Shown piece after piece: positions 54,036 through 63,806 of a stretch of DNA of 64,000 nt. Position 1 is the stretch's first letter; each line of letters starts with the position of its first letter. This DNA comes from Flagellimonas aequoris (GTDB lineage: Bacteria; Bacteroidota; Bacteroidia; Flavobacteriales; Flavobacteriaceae): positions 1-64,000 of the forward strand of contig NZ_QXFJ01000031.1 in assembly GCF_003584165.1 (NCBI RefSeq), written 5' to 3'. A model generated the notes under the pieces. It worked only from the letters and a program-made list of their open reading frames with translations, was not told the origin of the DNA and searched no databases. Both the position numbers and the translations under genes were made by a program.

Positions 54036-54060
54036 CAAAGGGGAAGCCAAAGCCTCCCCG
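54036..54060 (-). terminator. Terminator after rpsO
   Basis: GGGGAAGC and GCCTCCCC pair around CAAA (54040-54059); read on the minus strand the stem is followed by TTTGTTTTAG. It lies 7 bases beyond the rpsO stop. Confidence 0.7.
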
Positions 54061-54066
54061 TTGTTA

Positions 54067-54336
54067 TTATTTTCTGATACCTAATTCTTTGATCAAAGAA
54101 CGGTACTTTTCAATATCCTTATTTTTTAGGTAATCCAAGAGACTACGTCTTTTACCTACCAATCGAACCAAGGAACGCTCGGTGTTGTAATCCTTGTGGT
54201 TCCTTTTAAGGTGTTCTGTCAAATGGTTGATACGGTGTGTGAACAAAGCAATCTGTCCTTCCGTAGAACCTGTGTTGCCTTCTGAGCCGCCGTGTTTTTT
54301 GAAAATCTCGGCCTTTACTTCTTTTGTTAAATACAT
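54067..54336 (-). CDS. rpsO: 30S ribosomal protein S15
   Basis: 89 residues. The family pattern is complete: NTGSTEGQIALFTHRINHLT, EHLKRNHKDYNTERSLVRLV and GKRRSLLDYLKNKD, with the final YRSLIKELGIRK. S15 binds helix 22 of 16S rRNA early in assembly. The gene precedes pnp, as in many bacteria. Confidence 0.98.
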   Translation of the reverse strand: MYLTKEVKAEIFKKHGGSEGNTGSTEGQIALFTHRINHLTEHLKRNHKDYNTERSLVRLVGKRRSLLDYLKNKDIEKYRSLIKELGIRK

Positions 54337-54487
54337 TCCAATATTATTTAAATGATTTTTATGTATCGATTGTCTTTCAATCAGCGTGCAAAGATAAGCC
54401 TTTTTTTGAATCTACGAATTTTAACAAGAAATTAAACCTTTTCAAAAGAGGGAAGTCAAAGAGCCAAACCTTTAAAATTCAATCGTT

Positions 54488-55366
54488 ATGAAAAAGAAAA
54501 CTAAATCAATGCATCTGAACCGAATGGCCGCTTTTTTGATGGGTGGTCTTTTTTTGACCTTCACTTCCTGTAGTGATGAATCGGCCAATACCGAAGACCT
54601 GTCTTCCACCGAGGTGATTTCCGCTACGGAATTAAAGTACAGTGATGAAACGGAAATGATTTCCGAAGAAGTGTCTGCCATTGCCGAAGACCTGTACGCC
54701 GCCGATGAAATTGCCAGCATGTCCAAAGGGAATTACCATTCCGATTATTTGCCAGAATGTGTCACTGTTACCGTGGTTATCACCGATACCACCAAAGATG
54801 TTACCTTGGATTTTGGTGAAGGTTGCGAGCTTCACAATGGCAATACCCTAAGTGGAATCATCCATATAAGCTATGCTTTGGATTTGGAAGCGGCATCCAA
54901 CACCATTGAGCTGATTTTGGAAAACTTTACCTTCAATGACGTGGCAGTGGAAGGAGCATCGAGCATTGTTAGGGTACGAAGCAATGAAAATGGAAATCCA
55001 CAGGGAACTGCCAATGCCTCTTTTGTGGCCACTTGGCCCAATGGTGATGTGGCATCGTTCACAGGAACCCGTACCAGGGAATGGATCGAAGGATTCGGTA
55101 CCGGTTTTTGGGGCGACAATGTTTTCTTGATCACAGGTAAAAGAACGTATGTGAGTAGGGCCGGAAATGAATTCATCAAGGAAATCACCACGCCATTGAG
55201 AAGGGAAATGTCCTGCCGATTTATTGTAAGCGGAGTTTTGGATATTACCCGATTGGGCAATACCGTAAGTCTTGATTTTGGTGATGGTTCCTGTGACGCC
55301 ATTGGAACATTAACTTATCCTGATGGTACACAAGAAGAAATTTCCCTCCGCAGATTTAAGAACTAG
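54488..55366 (+). CDS. Hypothetical lipoprotein
   Basis: 292 residues. A charged N-terminus, a hydrophobic helix and the lipobox TFTSC (cysteine at about residue 28) show export and lipidation. An acidic linker (about 29-65) follows. The remaining beta-rich domain has paired phrases such as VTLDFGEGCELHNGNTLSG and VSLDFGDGSCDAIGTLTYPD, which look like an internal repeat. I do not recognise a family. It is divergent from rpsO and convergent with accD. Confidence 0.75.
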   Translation: MKKKTKSMHLNRMAAFLMGGLFLTFTSCSDESANTEDLSSTEVISATELKYSDETEMISEEVSAIAEDLYAADEIASMSKGNYHSDYLPECVTVTVVITDTTKDVTLDFGEGCELHNGNTLSGIIHISYALDLEAASNTIELILENFTFNDVAVEGASSIVRVRSNENGNPQGTANASFVATWPNGDVASFTGTRTREWIEGFGTGFWGDNVFLITGKRTYVSRAGNEFIKEITTPLRREMSCRFIVSGVLDITRLGNTVSLDFGDGSCDAIGTLTYPDGTQEEISLRRFKN

Positions 55367-55377
55367 CTATGAAAAAG

Positions 55378-55403
55378 AAAAGCCCCGAACTCGGGGCTTT
55401 TTT
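55378..55403. terminator. Bidirectional terminator between lipoprotein and accD
   Basis: AAAAGCCCCGA and TCGGGGCTTTT pair with almost no loop, followed by a T run on the plus strand and A tract before it. It ends the plus-strand lipoprotein gene and, read in reverse, accD. Confidence 0.8.
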
Positions 55404-56264
55404 TTATGCTCTTATGGGCTGGTTGGTAATCAAGTCAATATAAAGATTGACTTTCTTTTTCAGCTCACTGCGGTGCGCAATGAAATCCAAAAACCCATGT
55501 TCCTTTAAAAATTCTGCGGTCTGGAAACCTTCCGGAAGGTCTTTTCCTGTGGTGTCCTTCACGACCCTGGGGCCTGCAAATCCGATCAATGCTCCTGGTT
55601 CTGCAATGTTGATATCCCCCAACATGGCATAGGAAGCGGTTGTTCCACCCGTGGTGGGGTCGGTACACAAGGATATGTAAGGAACCTGCGCTTCTGCCAG
55701 CTGGGCCAGTTTGGCAGAGGTTTTGGCCAACTGCATTAACGACAGGGCGGCTTCCATCATACGGGCACCACCTGATTTTGAAATCATCAGGAAAGGAACC
55801 TTTTTCTTTTTGGCCACATCAATGGCACGCGAAATCTTTTCTCCTACCACACTACCCATGGAACCTCCGATAAAGGCAAAATCCATACAAGCGACCACAA
55901 GATCTTGCCCCATAGACTTACCAACGGCGCACCTTACGGCATCTTTTAAACCGGTCTTTTGCTCAGCGGCTTTTAAACGATCCGAATATTTTTTGGTATC
56001 CACAAATTTCAAAGGATCCTTGGAGGTCATATTGGCATCCAGTTCACGGAACTTGTTGTCATCAAAAAGAATCTCAAAATATTCCTTGCTGCCAATACGA
56101 ACGTGGTAATCGTCCTCCGGACTTACGTAAAAATTTTTGGCAAGATCTTCGGACTCTACAATTTTACCTGTTGGGGATTTGTACCATAACCCCTTGGGGG
56201 TGTCCTTTTTTTCCTCTGTTGCGGTCTGTATTCCTTTTTCCTTTCTTTTAAACCAAGACGACAT
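55404..56264 (-). CDS. accD: Acetyl-CoA carboxylase carboxyltransferase subunit beta
   Basis: 286 residues. The crotonase-like core is intact: [39 protein letters not shown] and [19 protein letters not shown]. The usual zinc ribbon with four cysteines at the N-terminus is replaced by [20 protein letters not shown] and [14 protein letters not shown], where Ser/Pro/Asp stand in for the cysteines. Flavobacterial AccD proteins often look like this, so it is probably a lineage trait. The subunit transfers carboxyl from biotin to acetyl-CoA in fatty-acid synthesis. Confidence 0.95.
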   Translation of the reverse strand: MSSWFKRKEKGIQTATEEKKDTPKGLWYKSPTGKIVESEDLAKNFYVSPEDDYHVRIGSKEYFEILFDDNKFRELDANMTSKDPLKFVDTKKYSDRLKAAEQKTGLKDAVRCAVGKSMGQDLVVACMDFAFIGGSMGSVVGEKISRAIDVAKKKKVPFLMISKSGGARMMEAALSLMQLAKTSAKLAQLAEAQVPYISLCTDPTTGGTTASYAMLGDINIAEPGALIGFAGPRVVKDTTGKDLPEGFQTAEFLKEHGFLDFIAHRSELKKKVNLYIDLITNQPIRA

Positions 56265-56292
56265 GCAATCAAATTTAAGTTAAACGAAGGGT

Positions 56293-57360
56293 TTACAAGG
56301 TGTTTACATTGTTCAGGTCCTCAAAAGCCTTTTTCAAACGGGCAATAAAGGTCTTTTCACCTTCACGAAGCCAAACTCTTGGGTCATAATATTTTTTGTT
56401 GGGTTGGTCGTCTCCTTCTGGATTCCCAATTTGAGCCTGAAGGTAAGCTGATTTGCCTTGAACATAATCCCTAACACCTTCCAAAAAGGCATATTGAAGG
56501 TCGGTGTCAATATTCATTTTGATGACACCATACCCAATAGCTTCCCTGATTTCTTCCAAAGTGGAACCTGATCCACCATGGAAAACAAAATCGATATGGT
56601 TGTGCTCCACGCCATATTTCTCAGAAATGTATTCTTGAGAGTTTCTCAAGATCTTTGGTGTCAATTTTACGTTTCCTGGTTTGTATACCCCGTGCACGTT
56701 TCCGAAAGCGGCGGCAATGGTAAAACGAGGACTTATTTTTGAAAGCTCTTCATAAGCATAGGCAACCTCTTCAGGTTGGGTGTACAATTTGGAATCGTCC
56801 ACATCGGAGTTGTCTACACCGTCTTCTTCACCACCTGTAATCCCCAATTCAATTTCCAAGGTCATGCCCATTTTGCTCATGCGCTCCAAGTATCCTTTGC
56901 AGATTTCAATGTTCTCTTCGATGGGTTCCTCGGAAAGGTCGATCATGTGTGAGCTGAACAATGGTTTGCCCGTGGCTTTGAAGTGTTCTTCGCTGGCATC
57001 TAAAAGGCCATCGATCCAAGGCAACAGTTTTTTGGCACAGTGGTCGGTATGTAAAATTACAGTGGCACCATAGGCCTCGGCCAATTGATGGATGTGTTTT
57101 GCTCCAGCAATACCACCAAGGATGGCGGCTTTCTGTCCTTCGTTGGAAAGTCCTTTACCCGCATTGAACTGTGCACCTCCGTTAGAGAATTGGATGATTA
57201 CTGGAGAGTTCAAAGTGGCTGCGGTTTCCATTACGGCATTGATGGTGTCCGAACCGATCACATTTACTGCGGGAAGGGCATATCCGTTTTCTTTTGCGTG
57301 CTTAAAAATTGCTTGTACTTCATCGCCGGTGGCAACGCCCGGCTTGATATTGTGGGACAT
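56293..57360 (-). CDS. fbaA: Fructose-bisphosphate aldolase, class II
   Basis: 355 residues. The zinc and catalytic motifs are seen: VILHTDHCAKKLLPWIDG, LEIELGITGGEEDGVDN, FGNVHGVYKPGNVKL and DFVFHGGSGSTLEEIREAI. It splits fructose-1,6-bisphosphate in glycolysis and joins the trioses in gluconeogenesis. It precedes accD by 28 bases on the same strand. Confidence 0.97.
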   Translation of the reverse strand: MSHNIKPGVATGDEVQAIFKHAKENGYALPAVNVIGSDTINAVMETAATLNSPVIIQFSNGGAQFNAGKGLSNEGQKAAILGGIAGAKHIHQLAEAYGATVILHTDHCAKKLLPWIDGLLDASEEHFKATGKPLFSSHMIDLSEEPIEENIEICKGYLERMSKMGMTLEIELGITGGEEDGVDNSDVDDSKLYTQPEEVAYAYEELSKISPRFTIAAAFGNVHGVYKPGNVKLTPKILRNSQEYISEKYGVEHNHIDFVFHGGSGSTLEEIREAIGYGVIKMNIDTDLQYAFLEGVRDYVQGKSAYLQAQIGNPEGDDQPNKKYYDPRVWLREGEKTFIARLKKAFEDLNNVNTL

Positions 57361-57414
57361 AGTTATAGATGGTTTCGAATTAAAATAGAGGACAAAAGTA
57401 ATAAAATATTTGCT

Positions 57415-59982
57415 CTAGAAAGGATAATTGATCCCGATATTGAAGACGGCGTTTCCGAGGTTATAGCCATTGAACCAGCGATCTGATCCCACTTTTGCAG
57501 GATTGTAGGTTTTGAAGCCTACATCTAGTCGGAAGACAAAATAGGTGAAGTCATACCGTAGACCGAGTCCCGTACCCAAGGCAATATCGGCCAAGGAGGA
57601 AAAGCCTGTGAAGATAGCATCGGGGTTATTCTCATTGTCAAATACGTTCCAAATGTTACCGGCGTCGGCAAAAAGGGCGCCCTTTACATCCCCGGCAATG
57701 GGAAACCTATATTCCAAGTTGAAGGCCAGTTTTAGGTTGGCTTCATTAAAGTCATTGATATTGTCCGTTTTACCGGGTCCCAGTTCATAAGCGTTCCACG
57801 CTCGGTTGTCGTTAGACCCCCCCGCAAAGTAACTCCTAACGAACGGAATACTGTTCGAGTTTCCGTAAGGGACGGCCATCCCCAAAAAGCTTCTAAAAGC
57901 CAACACTTGTGATCCACCAATGTCCCAATGTCGGATATAGTCTAATTCCGATTTCACATATTGGGAAAAGGGTACCCCGAAAACCAACAATTGTCCATTG
58001 TCGTTTTTGTTATACGGAACTGCATTGGCTATTAGGGATAGCATACCACCCGCGCTTTCAACTTTGATTCGGTATTGGTAAAAGTCGTTATCGTTGATGT
58101 CCGATTTGCTGTTCTTGGTATGGGTAAAGTTGCTCGCGAAGATAAGGTTGTTCTCCGTCAACCGTCTTCTTCGTTCCTCAATACTGTTCACTTCGTCAAA
58201 TTCTTCTGTACTAACCTGTATAGAGTCATTTAAAATATCCCTTACAAAATTATTGGCACCTTCGGGTATATCCAAACGGAGTGGGTCAGTTGAATCGTCT
58301 ACGCTTCTAAAATAATCGGCATATGCTGGATTATCCTGAAATTGATCGGCAATATCATCCAAATTCGAAAAAGTATTCCGGTATACGTTGTAAAAGTTGT
58401 CCGGGTTTACGTTTCGAACAAATTCAACGTTCAAAAGCTCAAAGTTGTTCTTTAACCTGTCGGATGGTGTCCAGTTGTACGACAAAATAGAGTTGAGCGA
58501 CTGTTTATCCAAACCAATGTTCTTCTGAAAATTGGTGCCGGCCAGCAACCTACTTTGGGGCAACATGTAATATGGAATTATTTTTTCCGTGCTAAAGGGC
58601 AGCCAAATCCTTGGGAAAGTAATGTTGACATCCCCTCCCAGCTCCGAAGTAAAGGTTTCATTGGAAAGGGAGGCATCACTCAAAAGACCGATGGATCCCC
58701 TGGCCGATACGTTCAAGGTCTCGGCACCGCCAAATACGTTTCGGGTAATTACGGAGGTACTGAAAGCGGTTCCTACCTGTTGAATGTTGGAATGCGTCAC
58801 ATCAAAGTTCATGTTCAGCGAAAACTTCTTCTTGGCGGCCAAATACACATTGGTAGTCAATTCGGTTTGGGTGGAATCGGGGATAAATTCGATATTGGGA
58901 TATTTAAAGGTATTCAGGTTGGTGATCTGTCTGTAGGTTCGGATGCGATCCAAATCCCGATACACACTGTCCTTTTCAAAAAATATGGCATCGGCGAGCG
59001 CTTTGGGGCTATACCTCAGTTTGTTGGCGTAATGGATGATAAAATTGTCGTACTCCAAAGTTTTTAGAGAATCGGTATCACCATTAATATCGTAATCTGC
59101 ATAAATATTCACTTGTTTATGCCGGGCCACTCTATATGTGCTGTTAGTATCGGTACTGTCGGTGGCACTCCTGAACTTTTTTACGTTGAGTTGTACCTCC
59201 ATCAATTGGTCATCGGCCAAAAGGGTAGTGTCCCTCAAGATATCATAGTTGATGGAGCTCTCTTGAAAATTGTATACCCCGGAGTTTCGGAACAAAGTGG
59301 TCAATCGTTCGCGCTCCAGCGTAAAATTTTGAAGATCGAACTGCTCGCCTTTTTTCACGAAACTGCGTTTGGAGGCCACATCGTAAATGGAATCCAGTTC
59401 TGGGGAGGTAATGTTTTTTTGGACCGTATCAATGATATAGGGTTTGTTCAGGGTGATGTTGTAGGCTATCTGCGCCCTTTTTTTACGGGAACTTTCCACA
59501 ATTTCGTAATCGCCCACATTGTTGAAGTACCCCTTACTGTTGTAATAGGCCTCCATCCGATTCAAGGATTTATTGGTCAGTGAAGTGTCAATGACCACGG
59601 GAGGTTCGCCGACCCGTTCTAAAAACTCACTGGCTCCTTTTACGATGAAGGATTCCTGTAACCTGCTCACTTGTTTTTTTGATAGGAGGTTGTTGAGACG
59701 TTTTTCGCGCTTGTCCTTTCTATGTAGCCAATCCTGAAAAGAAGAATCCGGATTTTCCTTGGCCATGTTGTAGAGGTTCAGCCGAAGGGGATAACCCAGT
59801 ACACTGCTGTTGGGTTTTTGGTCGATGAGGCCTTTGATCTCGCTATCGGTGACCTTTTCATCATCTACAAAAATGGTGTTCTTGGTGAGCAGCAATTCAT
59901 CATCCCCCACCTTTTTAAGTGTATTGCAACCCGAAATGCTTACCATAAGCAACAATAATCCTATTTTTGCCCAGTTGCACAT
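57415..59982 (-). CDS. BamA/TamA-type outer-membrane protein with lipoprotein signal (TamL-like)
   Basis: I take the ATG at 59980-59982 (MCNWAKIGLLLLMVSISGCN), giving 855 residues; the ATG at 60001-60003 is also possible. The signal ends in a lipobox (SISGC), a Bacteroidota trait of TamL. Then come POTRA-like domains (about 35-320), and the D15/surface-antigen barrel, with FAGGSNDNRAWNAYELGPGK as the conserved loop motif and the terminal FNIGINYPF. It would insert or transport outer-membrane or surface proteins together with a TamB partner, which is not in the window. Confidence 0.88.
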   Translation of the reverse strand: MCNWAKIGLLLLMVSISGCNTLKKVGDDELLLTKNTIFVDDEKVTDSEIKGLIDQKPNSSVLGYPLRLNLYNMAKENPDSSFQDWLHRKDKREKRLNNLLSKKQVSRLQESFIVKGASEFLERVGEPPVVIDTSLTNKSLNRMEAYYNSKGYFNNVGDYEIVESSRKKRAQIAYNITLNKPYIIDTVQKNITSPELDSIYDVASKRSFVKKGEQFDLQNFTLERERLTTLFRNSGVYNFQESSINYDILRDTTLLADDQLMEVQLNVKKFRSATDSTDTNSTYRVARHKQVNIYADYDINGDTDSLKTLEYDNFIIHYANKLRYSPKALADAIFFEKDSVYRDLDRIRTYRQITNLNTFKYPNIEFIPDSTQTELTTNVYLAAKKKFSLNMNFDVTHSNIQQVGTAFSTSVITRNVFGGAETLNVSARGSIGLLSDASLSNETFTSELGGDVNITFPRIWLPFSTEKIIPYYMLPQSRLLAGTNFQKNIGLDKQSLNSILSYNWTPSDRLKNNFELLNVEFVRNVNPDNFYNVYRNTFSNLDDIADQFQDNPAYADYFRSVDDSTDPLRLDIPEGANNFVRDILNDSIQVSTEEFDEVNSIEERRRRLTENNLIFASNFTHTKNSKSDINDNDFYQYRIKVESAGGMLSLIANAVPYNKNDNGQLLVFGVPFSQYVKSELDYIRHWDIGGSQVLAFRSFLGMAVPYGNSNSIPFVRSYFAGGSNDNRAWNAYELGPGKTDNINDFNEANLKLAFNLEYRFPIAGDVKGALFADAGNIWNVFDNENNPDAIFTGFSSLADIALGTGLGLRYDFTYFVFRLDVGFKTYNPAKVGSDRWFNGYNLGNAVFNIGINYPF

Positions 59983-60027
59983 TAGACTTAAAGAACCCCT
60001 CATAGACGCCAAAAATACACGATTTAG

Positions 60028-60744
60028 ATGGTTACAAAAAACCAAATTAAACTAGTTGTAAGCCTAAAGCAAAAAAAGTACCGATCTCAACACGGACTCT
60101 TTGTGGTTGAGGGTGAAAAGTTGGTGAAAGAGTTGCTGCGAGAGGGATTAAGGCCTTTCAAAATTTTTGTGGCATCTGGATATGATTCAAGCGGATTTGG
60201 TGAAGTGGACCAAATTTCCACAGCAGATTTAAAACAGATGAGCAGTTTAAAACAACCTAACGGTGTTTTGGGAGTTTTTTATATGCCCGAAGTGAACCGG
60301 AATCAAACCTATGATTGGATAGTGGCATTGGATGCCGTTCGTGATCCGGGTAATTTGGGAACGATCATAAGATTGTGCGACTGGTTCGGGATCAAACAAT
60401 TGGTGTGTTCCGAGGATACCGTGGATTGCTACAACCCAAAAGTTCTTCAAGCAACCATGGGGTCCATTGCCAGGGTGAATATTATTTACACGGATTTGAC
60501 TACTTACATCAAAAAATTGGAGTTGCCCGTTTTTGGAACGTTTATGGACGGTACTTCCATCTATGCCCAAAAAATGCCAGACAAAGGAATATTGGTCATG
60601 GGCAATGAGGCCAATGGTATTTCCAAAGAAATCACTGATTTGGTCACGGAGCGCATTTCTATCCCACAATTTGGTGAACCAACCGCTGAAAGCCTCAATG
60701 TGGCTACCGCTACTGCGATTCTTCTAAACGAAATTAGGAGGTAA
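60028..60744 (+). CDS. TrmH/SpoU-family RNA methyltransferase
   Basis: 238 residues. An N-terminal substrate-binding domain (KKYRSQHGLFVVEGEKLVKE) is followed by the SPOUT knot: DAVRDPGNLGTIIRLCDWFG, VMGNEANGISKEI and ISIPQFGEPTAESLNVATAT. It uses S-adenosylmethionine to methylate ribose 2'-OH, most often in rRNA or tRNA. Target not determined. It is divergent from tamL, with start codons 45 bases apart. Confidence 0.93.
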   Translation: MVTKNQIKLVVSLKQKKYRSQHGLFVVEGEKLVKELLREGLRPFKIFVASGYDSSGFGEVDQISTADLKQMSSLKQPNGVLGVFYMPEVNRNQTYDWIVALDAVRDPGNLGTIIRLCDWFGIKQLVCSEDTVDCYNPKVLQATMGSIARVNIIYTDLTTYIKKLELPVFGTFMDGTSIYAQKMPDKGILVMGNEANGISKEITDLVTERISIPQFGEPTAESLNVATATAILLNEIRR

Positions 60745-60828
60745 TCAGATTTCTGGATTTTTAGATTTACAGATTTTTGGATTCTTGGACGTCTAAATAT
60801 CTAATCATCCAATAATCTGGTAATCCAT

Positions 60829-61527
60829 CTACTCAAAAGTGAAATTGATGAAAATACCCCTTGTCCGCATGGCATTGATGTTACCCGTCCAGGGACTGTT
60901 GGGGTCATTGTCGGGAACAAGTTCGTTGGTCAACGCAAAAACTCCTCTTATGGAAGGTGTAAATTTGAAGTACTCGGTATAAAAATCGATTCCGAAACCC
61001 AGTTCGTAACCATACACGTTTTTCTTCATCCTGAACTCGCCACTGCTGTTATCGTCTAGACTATCTTCCTTGCTGCCTAAGTTGATCGCTGCATAGACCC
61101 CACCTTCAATAAAAGGTTTCCAGTTACCGATCCTACGGGTACTAGCTTTCAACAATAACGGAAAACGAATATAAGTGGACCGTACTTCGCGGATGGCATC
61201 GGCCTCTGTGGTAAATCCAGGGAAGCCTAAGGTTCGGGCCGTATAGAGCAAACCAGGTTCAAAACGGGTATCCAAAAATTCATTGATTCGAAGTTCCCCA
61301 ATCAACCCCACATTAAAACCAATACTTTTGTCCACCAGTACATCCCTGCCAATATCATTTTTGTATTCAAATTGAAAATCATATTGGTTCAAACCGAGGT
61401 AATAGCCCCAGTTCAAAAGTCGTTTGTCCTCATTCTGAAGATTGAGTATGGGTTCTTTGCCAAATTGCGCAATGGACTTTGGACCTGTCAATATCAAGAG
61501 CCCAAATAGGATGAGGATGTTTTTCAT
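60829..61527 (-). CDS. porT: PorT-like outer-membrane barrel protein
   Basis: 232 residues from the ATG at 61525-61527, which is the start of a signal peptide (MKNILILFGLLILTGPKSIA). The barrel strands NWGYYLGLNQYDFQFEYKND, FEPGLLYTARTLGFPGFT and YGYELGFGIDFYTEYFKFTP match PorT of Bacteroidota. PorT is required for type IX secretion. The start lies 4 bases past the end of ubiE, an arrangement seen in this group. Confidence 0.85.
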   Translation of the reverse strand: MKNILILFGLLILTGPKSIAQFGKEPILNLQNEDKRLLNWGYYLGLNQYDFQFEYKNDIGRDVLVDKSIGFNVGLIGELRINEFLDTRFEPGLLYTARTLGFPGFTTEADAIREVRSTYIRFPLLLKASTRRIGNWKPFIEGGVYAAINLGSKEDSLDDNSSGEFRMKKNVYGYELGFGIDFYTEYFKFTPSIRGVFALTNELVPDNDPNSPWTGNINAMRTRGIFINFTFE

Positions 61528-61531
61528 TAAT

Positions 61532-62260
61532 CTACTTTGTGGCGACATAGATGGTGGCTACACCCAATGTCTGGGGTTTGTTCTCTATTCCTATAAACCC
61601 AATTTTGTCCAAAATATTGTTGAAGGCCTTGCCATGTGGAAAAACTGATGCCGATTCACTCAAATATTGATAGGCCGATCGGTCCTTGGAAAAGATTTTA
61701 CCTATGGTGGGCATGATGTATTTGGTGTAGATGCGATACCCTTGCTTGACGGGTGTTTTGGTCGGTACTGAGGTTTCCAGGATGAGCAGGTGACCGCCAG
61801 GCTTCAATACCCTTCGGATTTCCTCTAGCCCCTTTTCCAGATTTTCAAAATTACGGACACCGAAGGCCACAGTCACGGCATCAAAAGTGTTGTCGTCAAA
61901 AGGAAGGTTTTCACTATCACCAACGACCATTTCAATGGTATCCTGAAGATTTTTTTTGGAGACTTTTTCCTTTCCTACTTCCAGCATCCCAGGGGACAGG
62001 TCCAATCCTACAATCTGTTCCGCTCCCGTTTGTGACAAGGCAATGGCCAGATCGCCGGTTCCGGTTGCAATATCCAAGATGTTTTGGGGATGTTGTTCTT
62101 TTAAAAAGGCCACAATGCGTTTTCTCCATTTTACATCGGTACCGAAAGAAATTACCCTATTAAGACCATCGTAGCTGCCCGAAATGTTATCGAACATCTG
62201 TTTTACCTGTTCCTTCTTTCCAAGTTCCGATTCCTTGTAGGGCAATACTTTTTTAGACAT
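61532..62260 (-). CDS. ubiE: Demethylmenaquinone methyltransferase
   Basis: 242 residues from ATG at 62258-62260 ([20 protein letters not shown]); the longer frame upstream is unsupported. SAM-binding and family motifs are visible: [55 protein letters not shown] and [11 protein letters not shown]. It methylates demethylmenaquinone to menaquinone, the quinone that hydrogenase and sulfide reductase would reduce here. Also called menG. Confidence 0.94.
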   Translation of the reverse strand: MSKKVLPYKESELGKKEQVKQMFDNISGSYDGLNRVISFGTDVKWRKRIVAFLKEQHPQNILDIATGTGDLAIALSQTGAEQIVGLDLSPGMLEVGKEKVSKKNLQDTIEMVVGDSENLPFDDNTFDAVTVAFGVRNFENLEKGLEEIRRVLKPGGHLLILETSVPTKTPVKQGYRIYTKYIMPTIGKIFSKDRSAYQYLSESASVFPHGKAFNNILDKIGFIGIENKPQTLGVATIYVATK

Positions 62261-62456
62261 CTTTACAATTTGGTGGCAAATATACAACTTACCCATATGG
62301 GAGGCAGACAAAAATATTTGTGTAATTTTGCCCAGCAACTGGGGAATACATTCCGTATTTAGTTAAGAGTATGTCACTTAGACTGCGTTTACCATTCTAT
62401 TATTCATTTGTGTCGTACCAATTGGACTTAATTAGGAACTCATCTTATTTTATTCA

Positions 62457-63806
62457 ATGAAGATCATTATTGCTGGAGCTGGTGAAGTAGGGTTTCATTT
62501 GGCAAAACTATTGTCGTATGAATCCCAGGATATAACGTTGATCGATACGGACAAGGAAAAATTGTCCTATGCCGATAACCATTTGGACATTCGGGTACTC
62601 CGAGGAGATGCTACTTCCATACAGGTATTGAACGATGCCCAAGTGGATGGATCCGATCTTGTGATTGGGGTAACGGCTTCGGAGACTACGAACCTGACCC
62701 TCTGTTTATTGGCCAAGCAATTGGGCTGTAAAAGAACCATGGCTCGGATTTCGAACACCGAATTTATGGACAACCGTGAAACCATCAAGTTCGAGGAGCT
62801 GGGAATAGATGAACTAATCTCGCCGGAACGATTGGCGGCCATGGAGATTCAACTTATGCTGAACCAGTCCGCTTTTAACGACACCTATGAGTTTGAAGGA
62901 GGTCTGTTGACCATGTTCGGGGTAATTCTTCCCAGAACAGCTCCTTTTGTGGGCAAAATGGTAAAAGAGGCTGCCCGTATTTTCCCTGAACTTCATTTTA
63001 TGCCCATCGCCTTGCAGCGCATGGGAACCCAATATACCTTGATTCCCCGTGGGGATACCGTTTTTAAGGAAGGCGATCAGGTCTATTTCATCACTTCCGA
63101 TAAAGGGGTGGAAGAGCTTTACAAGCTCACGGGAATGCAAAAGCAAGAGATTAAGAACGTGATGATCTTAGGAGGCAGTAAGGTCGGGTTTAAAACGGCC
63201 CGCGACCTCTGTGGCAAAAAATTCAATGTAAAATTGATTGAAAAGAGCAAGGAAAAGGCTTTTGATATAGCTGACGAACTGCCCCATGCGCTTGTCATCA
63301 ATGGGGACGGTAGAAATGTGGAGCTGTTGGATGAGGAAAGTTTGGATTCCATGGATGCTTTTATTGCCGTGACAGGAAATTCAGAAACCAATATCATGTC
63401 CTGTCTGGTGGCCAAGAACAAGAAAGTAAAAAAGACCATCGCCTTGGTGGAGAACATGGACTATTTTCAATTGTCACATTCCATTGGGGTAGATACCCTC
63501 ATCAATAAAAAACTACTCGCAGCGAACAGCATTTTTAGGTATATCCGAAAAGGGGAGGTTTTGGCACTGACCCGTTTGAACAACCTCAATGCCGAAATTC
63601 TGGAATTTGAGGTGAAAGCCACATCCTTGGTGAACGGTGAGATCATTCGGGAGCTTAATTTCCCTAGGGAAGCGAGCATTGGCGGTGTCATCCGAAACGG
63701 TGAAGGTATTATCGCATTGGGAGATTTCAGGATCACAGAGGGGGACAAGGTTGTGGTATGTTGTCTGCCCAAAGCTATTCCGAAGATTGAAAAGCTGTTC
63801 CTGTAA
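62457..63806 (+). CDS. trkA: Trk potassium-uptake regulatory protein TrkA
   Basis: 449 residues. Two RCK (TrkA-N plus TrkA-C) units in tandem: the first begins KIIIAGAGEVGFHLAKLLSY, the second NVMILGGSKVGFKTARDLCG. Both glycine motifs for NAD binding are intact. TrkA gates the potassium channel TrkH. The stop codon overlaps the start of the next gene by one base. Confidence 0.95.
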   Translation: MKIIIAGAGEVGFHLAKLLSYESQDITLIDTDKEKLSYADNHLDIRVLRGDATSIQVLNDAQVDGSDLVIGVTASETTNLTLCLLAKQLGCKRTMARISNTEFMDNRETIKFEELGIDELISPERLAAMEIQLMLNQSAFNDTYEFEGGLLTMFGVILPRTAPFVGKMVKEAARIFPELHFMPIALQRMGTQYTLIPRGDTVFKEGDQVYFITSDKGVEELYKLTGMQKQEIKNVMILGGSKVGFKTARDLCGKKFNVKLIEKSKEKAFDIADELPHALVINGDGRNVELLDEESLDSMDAFIAVTGNSETNIMSCLVAKNKKVKKTIALVENMDYFQLSHSIGVDTLINKKLLAANSIFRYIRKGEVLALTRLNNLNAEILEFEVKATSLVNGEIIRELNFPREASIGGVIRNGEGIIALGDFRITEGDKVVVCCLPKAIPKIEKLFL

